DNA from: Notospermus geniculatus
Lineage: Eukaryota; Nemertea; Pilidiophora; Heteronemertea; Lineidae
Reading direction: 5' to 3'
Assembly: GCA_002633025.1 (NCBI GenBank)
Contig: NMRB01000121.1
Span: 289,219-353,218, forward strand
DNA length: 64,000 bases
A program made the translations under genes and the position numbers. The notes under the pieces are model-generated. The model was not told the origin of the DNA, made no database searches, and worked only from the letters and a program-made list of their open reading frames with translations. The stretch's first letter is position 1. Each line of letters opens with the position of its first letter. This document shows positions 11,801 through 21,173 of this stretch, piece by piece.

Positions 11801-13365
11801 CGTTTTTGTAAAGCTATATCAACACCACTTGTCTTCCACTGCCAACAACTTATGAGACGGTCCCTACATAATAATGCAAACCATACTTCATGTCCCTTGT
11901 GTAGGCCGTCAGTGCATACAAAATCCATAGATCTATAGAACAGCGCTGAGTCCTATGTGGCAAAAGTGTTACATAATAATTTTTCAAGTGTGTGGAGGCT
12001 TTAGTGACCAATTCATGCACTGGTTAACTTCAAACAAAGATGACAAAGGCTACTAAGTTCTTTCTCAATGCCTGTTACTTTTTGCAATACAATGTCATGA
12101 ATAACCAGTACAGGTCACAACATTTATCTCTGCCTATACAGTGACCCATGCATGGTGTATGGTTTGCATTATTATGTAGGGGCCGTCTCATAAGTTGTTG
12201 GTAGTGGAACACAAGTGGTGTTGATATAGCTTTACAAAAACGTCAATTTCTCAAAAACTAAACGACATATTTTGACAGTAACTTGCTAAATCACCTTTAT
12301 TTTGGCATAACTTCATTCTGGCCAAGGAATTTTGGTGAAAAATCCAGAAACAAAAAAGTTTTTTTTTGGACCTTTTTTCAATGACAGATTACGCAATGAA
12401 GAAGTGAATCTTGTGCAAAAACATTGATGCCCAGTTGTAGTCAACAAGATTTCTGACCTTATGCAGAAAACCGCATTTAAATTGGTTTGGTGATTTATGA
12501 GATATTTGAGATAGCCGGTGTTGATATTAATACGAACAAGACTGTACATGTCAGTTTTGATGACAGAGCCGCACGCACGCACACACACACACCTACACAC
12601 ACACAACGGCGCACACGCACACGCATATTTTGAGTTTTTGAACCATTCCACTTCTTCTGGAACCATCGCAGAATGAATGGACCTGTATAGGCCTACCCCT
12701 TATTAAAAAAATAAATACTCATTCATTATTTTCGAATATCGAATATTTTCAACCAGAATCATTTTAGACATTTTTTCTTTACATTTTATGCATATTGAGC
12801 ACCTGGGCAACGTTCAAGACCAAGATATTTTGGTGTCGTATAAAATTTTATGCTCTTTGAAACCTATCATGGCGAATGCTCGACGTAGGCCTACACGGTA
12901 GAATTTTTATCTCATTCTCAGAGTACGTCATAGGCTCTGATCAGAATTTGTTCCTAATAATCGTATATGAAAAGTTTGACCGCGCACGGCATCCATTGTT
13001 GACGATGACAAGGCTTACCGGTAGGCCTACTTACCATAAAATTCAGAAATGAATATAGTGCTGCCTATCCTTGCATATACTCTCCGGAGCTGACGGCATG
13101 GAGTAGTTGACACCAACTCACACCTTTCTTCACGATCCTCGTAAAAGAATGAGTTGCACGAAAAATGGCGGGTGCATGCATCAGCACAGGAAAATTGTGA
13201 TAGGCCTGGCTTTTGAAAGTAAACCAAGAAGGTTCCCAAAATGTAGTTATTGTCGACAAATGTATCGTAACGCACGGGTGAGAATGAGATTTCGGCCACC
13301 TCCGCGGACAAATGGTTGACGGCGACCTTCAGAAAAATGAACCACAAAAACGTGTCCATGACCAT
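8815..13365 (-). CDS. Secreted PAN/Apple + GON domain protein, type 1, copy 2
   Basis: Exons on the minus strand: 13365-13035, 11361-11093, 10369-10208 and 8961-8815, with the same lengths and phases as the gene at 1455-4158, giving about 302 aa. Signal peptide MVMDTFLWFIFLKVAV, then the PAN domain (CADACTRHFSCNSFFYED, RCELV), then the GON domain ending in CGGLCGGCKP. All exons are open and all splice sites intact. Its introns are longer than those of copy 1 because four separate DNA elements have inserted (9114-9467, 9531-9800, 9861-10072, 11499-12544); copy 1 preserves each empty site. High similarity to copy 1 points to recent tandem duplication. Confidence 0.82.
9114..9467. mobile_element. 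TTAA-type MITE with AGG(A/C)(G/C)CAC...GTATTGC ends
   Basis: 354-bp insertion relative to the paralogous intron of the type 1 copy 1 gene. It is flanked by TCAA on the left and TTAA on the right, a TTAA target duplication with one mismatch. The ends (AGCACCACGGTATTGCCACT; complement of AATACTGTGGTCCT) match the element at 60928-61125. An internal hairpin lies at about 9296-9430. Non-coding. Confidence 0.65.
9531..9800. mobile_element. 270-bp palindromic MITE with 5-bp target duplication TACTT
   Basis: The ends are CACTGTATGTAACCGCACGA and its near-complement, followed inward by a self-complementary stretch (GGGTAACCCGGGTTACCC). TACTT flanks both sides (9526-9530 and 9801-9805), and the paralogous empty site near 1815 has a single TACTT. 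Arms of about 110 bp enclose a short loop. A 5-bp duplication with CAC ends is reminiscent of Transib-type transposition, but the family is not established. Confidence 0.8.
9861..10072. mobile_element. PIF/Harbinger-like MITE, CAG target duplication
   Basis: 212-bp insertion beginning GACCCATATTCATGAAACT and ending ATGAATATGGACC, flanked by CAG on both sides; the paralogous empty site near 1860 has one CAG. Inside, two hairpins repeat the same ATTCATAAA / GTGTGATACTTATC design, so it looks like a nested or doubled element. A 3-bp CWG duplication fits PIF/Harbinger. Confidence 0.7.
11499..12544. mobile_element. Foldback element with ~390-bp terminal inverted repeats, TA target site
   Basis: 1046-bp insertion in intron 1 of the type 1 copy 2 gene. 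Both ends read CAGTCTTGTTCGTATTAATA, and the arms are complementary over roughly 11499-11890 and 12155-12544, with a unique centre of about 260 bp. The flanks are TA on each side, and the empty site in the paralog at about 3297 (ATGTATGTACATGTCAG) has one TA. A TA duplication with CAGT ends is the Tc1/mariner pattern. No transposase is encoded. Confidence 0.85.
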
Positions 13366-14885
13366 TTTGCTCTCGGCAAGATATCTCGGAAAACTTTATC
13401 GATGTCCGAATTTTCAATTTTTTGACGAAAACTAAAACGGATTTGTATCACATCGCACAGTGCAATCAGCAAATTGTCTTAAGATTTATGGCATAAAACA
13501 TACATGTACGTGTATTATCATATTCCTACCGTCGTGAATGAAGAAGGAGTGATTGAATTTGCTACTTCGGACGCTTTTACATATTTGTGGTTGTTTACAT
13601 GCAGTTAAATCAAATAACGCTATCACTTTATGTCCCGAAAAACGGAAGTGTTAATGAACTTTAGCACAAATTTATTCAAAGGCCGGCCAACTACAGTCAT
13701 TTCACTCGGCATCTGGATTTGCATTGGAACCTCAGTTTAAAGGATTCCATAACCCTTTTCTCGATCAAGGGGGCAGGAATTCTTTCCTTTCTGTTAGTTC
13801 TTGCCTTTCTTTTGTGAGTTTCCGACGAAGATATCAAATCACTGTGTTCAGAATGCAGTGTTTTTCAAATGGATGACCCTATAGTAGTTACATACATATA
13901 CATATACTCCAAAAGCTGTTCGGAGACTCGTCATTTGAGTGTCGGTGTACGTGCCAAAGAGTTCCCAACTGAAAGCACGAACTTTAGTACGTTCGATTGG
14001 AACCCTGAGATATCAATATTTCACGGTTATAACAAGTGGACAGAGAGACGAATCCAGACTGATCAGGTCGATCATCAAGTTCAAAGCAAAGGCCCACGTA
14101 CATGTACACATCATGATGATAACCGAATTGACAGCGGATTTTATTTACATTTGGCTGGTGTTTGTAAACACAAAATTCAGCCAATCAGAATGCACGAAAA
14201 AATTTTTGTTGACATTCTGGAGAAGTTTGTTTACATTTTTTCCCGAAAATTCGTCCCCTTTCATTTCGAATTCTGTTTCTAAATCAAATTTTTTCGATAT
14301 CAATTGGCTTAACTATTCCTTAAGCACTGCACGTAAAATTAGAATATACAGTGTACATAATGGAGGTGTATTATAATACCTCCATGTGTACATGTATTGC
14401 TATTGGTAGGACAAGATACAGAATAGCACAAAATTGACACACAAAATGGTAATAAGCAAGAAGTCAATCTCCAGAATTCACGAATTTTCGACCCCAAGCG
14501 GGGTCTTTTTCAAGTGGAACTTTACAATCTGAAACTCTAGAAAAGACTATTGGTAGGACAATGGATAAAAGATAACTTGACATCGAGAAAACAAACTACA
14601 TGTAAAAAGCGGACTTCACCAGCGTACAATGTATATACATGTAGATATTAAAGCCCTGACGTCACCAACGTGAGTGCGTTTTTGGTGTCGGTGTCCATTT
14701 AATATTAACAACTCTCTGATTCCTGCAAAGAAACTTTTCAATCATTTTACCCAAAAAGCTCAGGTTATAGATACTCTCCATTAGACATCGGATTCAAGGC
14801 CGATGAAATCAGCAAGACAGTATTTTTGTTGCACAAATGACTTGAGTTATCCACATTACACTTTAGGTGTGATTTTTTAAAATTA
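13366..14885. other. Spacer: type 1 5' flank, unique segment, type 2 3' flank
   Basis: 13366-13900 matches the upstream flank of the other type 1 gene. 13910-14390 contains chance open frames without recognisable domains. 14395-14880 resembles the 3' flank of other type 2 genes (43730-44030, 44660-44960). I see no gene. Confidence 0.45.
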
Positions 14886-16766
14886 TTACACCATTATCTG
14901 CAGGAACAGACCTCCGGCTGGCGAGCAATATCCACAGTAGCCATCACATGATGCACTCACACGCTGCCTATTGTCAGTTATGGTGGGTCCGCTTATTTTA
15001 GATTGATATCCACTAGCTGACCATGTTATCTGGAATGAAATGATGTTTACGAGTAGACAATACAATGATTACATTAGAAAGCTCCAACAGCCATGGAACT
15101 TCCTTAGCGCGCACACACTGTTAAACACCGCTTCTTTTTCATAGAATACAACAGAACTGTCACAAGCTTACCCCATCCTTGACCTTAAACTTAGTCCCTC
15201 TCAAGTCGATTTGAAAATATCCTTTAAGTCTACCGGTGCAACCTCCTGCGCTGCCGTACGCATACTTCTTGGACCCGACCCCATCGAATAGTGACGCAAA
15301 TGTAAAGTCACTGCCAAATACGGCCAAATCCTGTAAAATAGCGGATTTGTTGCAAGCTTAGTGGTAGGCCTAACCGCTGAAACATCCAATATAGTTGACG
15401 AAACAGAACACCACTACTGACAATGAAATCTTAATTGTGGGTACGGGTATATCACTGATCCACCTAAGTTGCCACAGCAATTTTGTTGTTCTTTTAAGCG
15501 GCGAATCCACTGTCGCGATCTTGGCTTGAGACGGGGTTGCGATGCCTTGCGATCACTTTATAAGGACTTCTGATTGCCATATAAGGTGATCGCAAGGGAA
15601 CGCAACCCCGTCTTAAGGCAAGTCGCGACAGTGGATTCGCCGCTTTATAGCTTTGCACCCTTTTATACGTGTGGTGTCGAGAGCTCCACGACTGAACGAC
15701 ATTTGATATCAAATTTTAGGAGAACATACCTTCGTGTTGAGTCTGATCTTTGTGAACACGGTCCCACTAGCCCTAGAAACGAAGTTCTTATTCAGGGATG
15801 TTGCTGCTGACGCAGGGGGGAGGTTGATAAACTCCTTGTATCCATTTGGAATGGACGCATCGTTTTTACAGTAGAGTTCGACTGGTATCGTTTTGGGTGT
15901 CCCGGGGTACAGCATGTAGTTCCCGTCTGGCAGTGTAGTCATACTTTTTTCGAGTTTGTATTCCGCACAGCACTGTGGCTTGCCTGCAAAGTGCAAAGTC
16001 AGTCAGCAGCACTTATAAATTCATATTAATGTCTGTGAACCCACTGACGGCACAGATACAAACATGTCTGCCAGATTAGAATCATCGTTTCTGTGAGTCG
16101 AGTCTCCGACAGAAATCTCGCAAAGATAGAACATATTGGATTTATAGCTGACATGGCTCGCAGAGCATTACAAGAAGTTTCACGCGGAGCTGATCTATTC
16201 TTAGATCACTGAAGTCATTCGATTCTAAAATTAGAACACAGTGGACTCGATGGACTCGCCTACAATAGCCATGGCACCGTCGGTGTCTGCGAGCCATGTC
16301 AGCTATAAATCTTTTAATTTCGTCCAGAGAGAGCTTCATGAAGCTCTCTCTGGACGAAATGAAAGCCAGTTAGAAGCTGAATGGGGATCAACTGAGAAAA
16401 CTACAAGGAACGTGACTTACCATCATTCCTGGGTCTTGTTGAGTAGTATAGACTTCCATCCCTCTTTGCGATGGATGATGCGTGTGAGACGCAGGGGTCG
16501 AATTCTTTGGCAGATAACTGACACCTCCCGATGTTTTCTTGGTAGTTGAATGATTTGCACTTAGCGTGTCGAATGCATACATAGCCACAGGCCAAGTCCG
16601 TCATGTCTCGTTTCACGAAATCATCAAGGTAGGGTCCCGCAAAATATGAATTTGTAAATTGACGGCGGAAATACGCTGTTCGGGCCTTGACCGCGGCAGG
16701 AAAGCACACAATGGATAAAATAAAATAAAACAAACAAAATAGTCTTCGAATCACTTTCGTGCACAT
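14886..16766 (-). CDS. Secreted PAN/Apple + GON domain protein, type 2, copy 2
   Basis: Exons on the minus strand: 16766-16421, 15983-15730, 15330-15172 and 15029-14886, giving about 300 aa. Signal peptide MCTKVIRRLFCLFYFILSIV; PAN domain CGYVCIRHAKCKSFNYQ...CQLS; GON domain DGNYMLYPG, PVELYCKND, FTKIRLN, AGGC, IDLRGTKF, CDGYCGYCSP. Exon 2 is 18 bp shorter than in its paralogs (254 versus 272 bp): six residues of a Gly/Ser-rich stretch after NKNF are missing, in frame. Splice sites and stop are intact. Intron 2 holds a MITE (15497-15644); intron 1 holds an inverted repeat and a 44-bp perfect palindrome. Probably functional. Confidence 0.83.
15497..15644. mobile_element. 148-bp hairpin MITE, TTA target duplication
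   Basis: The arms begin AGCGGCGAATCCACTGTCGC and end with the complement. TTA flanks both sides (15494-15496 and 15645-15647). The paralogous intron near 45645 has a single TTA, the empty site. A TWA duplication fits PIF/Harbinger. Confidence 0.75.
16141..16309. repeat. Inverted repeat with 24-bp perfect arms
   Basis: Arms 16141-16164 and 16286-16309 (TTTATAGCTGACATGGCTCG and four further bases) are perfect complements around 121 bp. The paralogous intron at about 46100-46390 lacks it; the equivalent block at about 40450-40620 has it. MITE-like, in intron 1 of a type 2 gene. Confidence 0.65.
16317..16360. repeat. 44-bp perfect palindrome
   Basis: Perfect inverted repeat centred between 16338 and 16339 (CTTCATGAAG at the core, CGTCCAGAGAGAGC as outer arm). 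The other type 2 intron has only one arm (AGCTCTCTATGGACGAAATG near 46390), so the palindrome arose by inverted duplication of local sequence. It is also present at about 40618-40661. Confidence 0.8.
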
Positions 16767-17626
16767 TGTTCAGCATTCACTAACTGAATCAAATGTAGTT
16801 TTCGTCAAAGGAATGCTTCACCTGATTTTTTAAAATCTACCCCAGAAAAGACGTCAAATCAAAGCCATTTTCCTTAGAAAATCGAACAAATATCCCTCAA
16901 CAATAATTTTTGTCAATTATGTCTTTACAAGACGTGTTTTAATCTATTAAATTATCCCGAATTTTAGCACCTCCACACGGCAGACACCTATCTGGCCTAG
17001 TGCGGAAACGACTGTCATATCCAGTGTGCTCACGGACTGGCAATGCTAATTTTGGCATATCTCTTTTCGTGAAAAAAGTTCGGTATTGACACGATGTGGA
17101 TCAAGAGTTACAAGTACATGGGTTGGAGTCCGTCACTACTTGAAAACGCAGTGGATTTTTAATGGGGTACTTGAAACTACATCAATAAAAATTTCATCAA
17201 ATGACAGCTCATAATATAATACGATGAAATGTTCATGTACACTCTTGTAGGAAAGTAAAAAGGACAGCAAGTTTTCCTAAATATCGCAGAAAAAACATTG
17301 GAGCTACAGCAATGGTATCTGCACCCAATCTGTAGCAACATGTTGGCATAGAACCATGGTGTTTTGCCAAAAATCAATTTTAATTAATTAAAAGAAAAAT
17401 AACATTTTGTAAAATGATTTTTTTCACAGTTTTTGAAAAATCGTCCGATTTCAAATTTTCTTTCTTCATTTATACATTCAACTTGCCTGACTGACCAATA
17501 TCTGCAACTTTTCCCTTTTAAAATCTCAAGAGAAAATGCCTCTTTTGGCATTTTGCAGCAAAATAAATCCCACTCATACAGTCAAGCAGACAACACCTCT
17601 CGGACAGCCCCCCCGCCATAGCCCAC
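16767..17626. other. Type 2 5' flank
   Basis: The first 350 bp upstream of the start is conserved at 21174-21500, 41069-41400 and 46816-47140, with AAGACGTCAAATCAAA near 16850 and ATATCCAGTGTGCTCACGGA near 17020. Its conservation next to every type 2 gene suggests it includes the promoter, but shared descent alone could explain this. No gene. Confidence 0.4.
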
Positions 17627-18177
17627 TTGAATCATAAATCCATTAATCTAGCACTGGCACCTCTCAAGTGCGATAGTCGCGGTATCCCACACTTCGGATA
17701 TTGGTGTGACGACGCACAAAAAAACATGCCTCAAAAACTATTCCATCGTTTTAATTCCACAGCGATCCAACCAGCACGCCGATAACTACCGCTCCCTACA
17801 CTATTGTAAATATACCAAATTCATGAAATTTCTAAGTAGATAAAAGCTTTTTGAAGAGGCTGGGATGAACAATTGGATTCAGTTTTTGCATCTAAACCTC
17901 AACGGAGTGCATTAATTTGCATAAATTGTGGGAAGGTATTGTGATAAGATTAACTTCTTTGGCGTTCTTCACTTGGATTTTAAAGTGCCACAGTATGCAT
18001 GAGCATTCGGAACACTTCGGATCTCCGTCATTCTTCGGAAAAGCCCCCCGGAAGTCACGGCCCGGTTGCACAAGTCATACTTACCTGTCAAAATGGCCGC
18101 CATACTTTTCATCACTTGAGAAGTTCAACGCGCTGTTATAGCGTGACTCTAACCCTTCATCAGGACTGGTGTGGTAA
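17627..18177. pseudogene. Relic of a type 1 PAN-GON gene (intron 2 region)
   Basis: Segments such as CATAAATCCATTAATCTAGC, CCAGCACGCCGATAAC and GTAGATAAAAGCTTTTTGAA correspond to intron 2 of the intact type 1 genes (2290-2670, 10490-10860). The neighbouring exons are not present. The matching block in the second unit is 41930-42240. Confidence 0.5.
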
Positions 18178-18630
18178 CAAAATCATCCGTCGAAAACTGA
18201 AGACACTAGAGTGCAGACAAGGCAAAGCCCAAATATCGGGCTATTTTTCATTATTTGACCTATTTTCCCATCAAAATTAGGTCAAATCAAAAACGCGTTA
18301 CATATATGATGTAACATGATTAGATGTACCTACGGTTCAAATTTGAGCATCTTAGCTCAAATCGTTAGCGTAGAATAGCCATTTTTCATTTTTTCACAAA
18401 ACGCCCCCTAGTGGCCACAGTAGGAATCGCAGCACGCCCAAAATCGAACTTGGCCTAGATCTTGGGCCCATATATACACATATGCAATATGAAATCGATC
18501 CGTCGAAAACTGAAGACGCTAGAGTGCAGACAAGGCAAAATGTTACCCACTCACGCACGCACGACAGACCACCACTAAAGCATCTAAGCACAGCATAAGC
18601 CCTTTTGGCCTTCGGCCAAGCGGGCTAAAA
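18178..18630. mobile_element. Repeat ending in a hairpin followed by GCTAAAAA
   Basis: Contains two copies of CGTCGAAAACTGAAGAC and a CGCCCCCTAGTGGCCA motif, then a stem GGCCTTCGGCC within AGCCC...GGGCT, ending GCTAAAAA. Elements at about 37860-38633 and 59622-60549 have unrelated stems but the same layout and the same GCTAAAAA end. Helitron 3' ends also carry a hairpin, but I do not see a clear CTRR/A-T insertion context, so the class is open. It cuts into exon 1 of a type 1 gene. Confidence 0.5.
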
Positions 18631-18950
18631 ACGTGTCCATGACCATTTTGCTCTCGGCAAGATATCTCGGAAAACTTTATCGATGTCCGAATTTTCAACT
18701 TTTTGACGAAACTAAAACGCACAGTGCAATCAACAAATTTTCTAGACCAATGGCATAAAACATACGTGTATTATAATATTCCTACCGTCGTGAATGAAGA
18801 AGGAGTGACTGAATTTGGGCTTTTATTGCTCTTTTGGACGCTTTTACATATTTGTGGTTGTTAATGCAGTTTAATCAAATAACGCTATCACTTATGTCCC
18901 GAAAATCGGAAGTGTTGAAAGGCAAACACCAACAAGCCAATATGGATTTA
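18631..18950 (-). pseudogene. Start codon and 5' flank of a truncated type 1 gene
   Basis: Minus-strand ATG at 18646 followed by GTC ATG GAC ACG matches the first five codons of the intact type 1 genes; the frame then runs into the hairpin repeat ending at 18630. 18647-18950 is the conserved type 1 upstream flank. The gene body is gone. The second unit shows the same at 42937. Confidence 0.65.
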
Positions 18951-19314
18951 CCTTGCCTGGCTTTCACTATCGCTACGAATGTCCCGAATCGCCCCGAATC
19001 TGAAATTTTCCAATTCGTGGTTAATCGGCTTGAAAAATATGCCGAATGTCAAGAATGGGTTAAGAAACAAGTACGGATTCAAAGAATCGTGTAAGAATTG
19101 TACGAATAAGGTACCGACTCACTTACGAATAGTCGTACTTGATTCGTAAATACATTCGAGACATTCCTGCCTGTTTTCGGCGTGGGTCCATGATGCCCCA
19201 CTTTCACTGACGCTACGAATGTCCCGAATCAGAAAGTTGTCCGCTTCGTAGATAATTCTCAAACGTTTCTTGCAGTTCTTAAATGATTCTTGGTTGATTC
19301 CTAAAACATTCCTA
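18951..19314. repeat. Interspersed repeat with CTACGAATGTCCCGAATC motif
   Basis: The motif appears near 18972 and 19212, and in inverted orientation near 44190-44225 beside a broken GON exon. It runs into the N gap. No coding capacity recognised. Class unknown. Confidence 0.45.
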
Positions 19315-19850
19315 NNNNNNNNNNNNNNNNNNNNNNNNNNNNNNNNNNNNNNNNNNNNNNNNNNNNNNNNNNNNNNNNNNNNNNNNNNNNNNNNNNNNNN
19401 NNNNNNNNNNNNNNNNNNNNNNNNNNNNNNNNNNNNNNNNNNNNNNNNNNNNNNNNNNNNNNNNNNNNNNNNNNNNNNNNNNNNNNNNNNNNNNNNNNNN
19501 NNNNNNNNNNNNNNNNNNNNNNNNNNNNNNNNNNNNNNNNNNNNNNNNNNNNNNNNNNNNNNNNNNNNNNNNNNNNNNNNNNNNNNNNNNNNNNNNNNNN
19601 NNNNNNNNNNNNNNNNNNNNNNNNNNNNNNNNNNNNNNNNNNNNNNNNNNNNNNNNNNNNNNNNNNNNNNNNNNNNNNNNNNNNNNNNNNNNNNNNNNNN
19701 NNNNNNNNNNNNNNNNNNNNNNNNNNNNNNNNNNNNNNNNNNNNNNNNNNNNNNNNNNNNNNNNNNNNNNNNNNNNNNNNNNNNNNNNNNNNNNNNNNNN
19801 NNNNNNNNNNNNNNNNNNNNNNNNNNNNNNNNNNNNNNNNNNNNNNNNNN
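19315..19850. other. Assembly gap (536 N)
   Basis: Run of N between a repeat and the 3' part of a type 2 gene. GON exons 3 and 4 of that gene are absent on both sides, so they are in the gap or deleted. Confidence 0.99.
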
Positions 19851-20130
19851 GGGATGTTTTGCATTGGCAAGATGAAACATGCAGCTAAAAATTTGAACAT
19901 CATCAAACATGTTCAGGTTTGTTGGGAAAACAGTCCACACGATCATACATTTTGTCATGAACATCATCACACAAATTTGAACATCATCATACATGTTGGT
20001 TGCTGTTCAAGTTTGTTGGGAAAACAGCCTACACAATCAAATATCTGTCCATGAACATCATCACACAAATGTTTGATGATGTTTTGAACAAATGTATGAT
20101 CGTGTAGACAGGCCTTTATACATGTAGGTT
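19851..20130. repeat. Repeat with GAACATCATCACACAAAT units
   Basis: GAACATCATCACACAAAT occurs near 19960 and 20054, with other variants and inverted copies (CATTTGTTCAAAACATCATC on the complement) and two TTGGGAAAACAG segments. It looks like the end of a repeat lying in the gap. No gene. Confidence 0.45.
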
Positions 20131-20205
20131 TACACCCTTTTATACGTGTGGTGTCGAGAGACACGATTGAACGACATCTGGTATCAAATCCAGAGGACAA
20201 CCTAC

Positions 20206-21173
20206 CTTCATGTTGAGTCGGATCTTTGTGAACACGGTCCCACCTCGGCCCGACCAAGAACTACCGCCAGGAACGAAGTTCTTATTCAGGGACGCTGCTG
20301 CTGATGCTGGAGGGAGGTTGATAAACTCCTTGTACCCATTTGGAATGGATGCTTCATTTTTACAGTAGAGTTCGACTGGTATCGTTTTTGGTGTCCCGGG
20401 GTACAGCATGTAGTTCCCGTCTGGTAGTGTAGTCATGCTCTTTTCGAGTTTGTATTCCGCACAGCACCGTGGCTTTTTACCTGCAAGTGCGAAGTCAGTC
20501 AGCAGCACTTATTCAAATTTAATGTCTGTGAACCCGCTGACGGCACAGGTACAAATTCATGTCTGCGAGATCGGAAACCATCCGTTGTGAGTCGTGTCTC
20601 CGACATAAATCTGCGACACGCAAAGATGAAGTTAGAAGAAGCACATTGGGCCGTATTCAAAAAGGGTGTACACGCTTCCACCATCGATGGCGTCTAAATC
20701 TTAAGCACCCTTTTTGAATACGGCAAATTGGCTTTACATCGCTGAGACGAAACTCTCTATGGACGAATTGGAGCCAGTTAGAGGCTGAATGGTGATCAAC
20801 AGAGAGACTACAAGGTACCGGACTTACCATCATTCCTGGGTCTTGATGAATAGTATAGGTTTCCATCCCTCTTCGCGATGGACGATGCATTTGAGATGCA
20901 GGGGTCGAATTCTTCGGCAGATAACTGACACCTCCCGACGTTTTCCTGGTAGTTGAATGATTTGCAAGTGGCGCGTCCAATGCACGCATAGCCACAGTCC
21001 AAGTCCGTCATGTCCGGTTTCATGAAATCGTCAAGGTAGGGTCCCGCAAAATATGAATTCGTAAATTGACGGTAGAAATACTCTGCTCGGGCCTTGACCG
21101 CGGCAGGAAAGCACAGAATGGATAAAATAAAATAAAACGAACAAAATAGTCTTCGAATCATTTTTGTATACAT
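20206..21173 (-). CDS. Secreted PAN/Apple + GON domain protein, type 2, copy 3 (3' part missing)
   Basis: Exon 1 is 21173-20828 (signal peptide MYTKMIRRLFCSFYFILSIL, PAN domain CGYACIGRATCKSFNYQ, CQLS). Exon 2 is 20480-20206 (GON N-terminal half, DGNYMLYPG, PVELYCKNE, FTKIRLN), 3 bp longer than in its near twin at 45732-46003 because of an AAA at the acceptor. Exons 3 and 4 are not found before the gap at 19850. The corresponding gene in the second unit (44975-46815) is complete, so loss here is more likely assembly or haplotype-specific than a true short gene. Intron 1 has a small hairpin (GCCGTATTCAAAAAGGGTG and its complement, about 20652-20724). Confidence 0.75.

Noticed and set aside
13869-14376. 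Two overlapping ~140-codon plus-strand frames
   Set aside because: No recognisable domain or splice context and no counterpart in the paralogous spacers.
14485-14512. GACCCCAAGCGGGGTC followed by T-run, resembling a bacterial terminator
   Set aside because: Animal DNA with introns; it is a chance or repeat-derived hairpin.
19119-19994. Long open frames across the second N run
   Set aside because: Frame continuity comes from N only; flanks are repeats.
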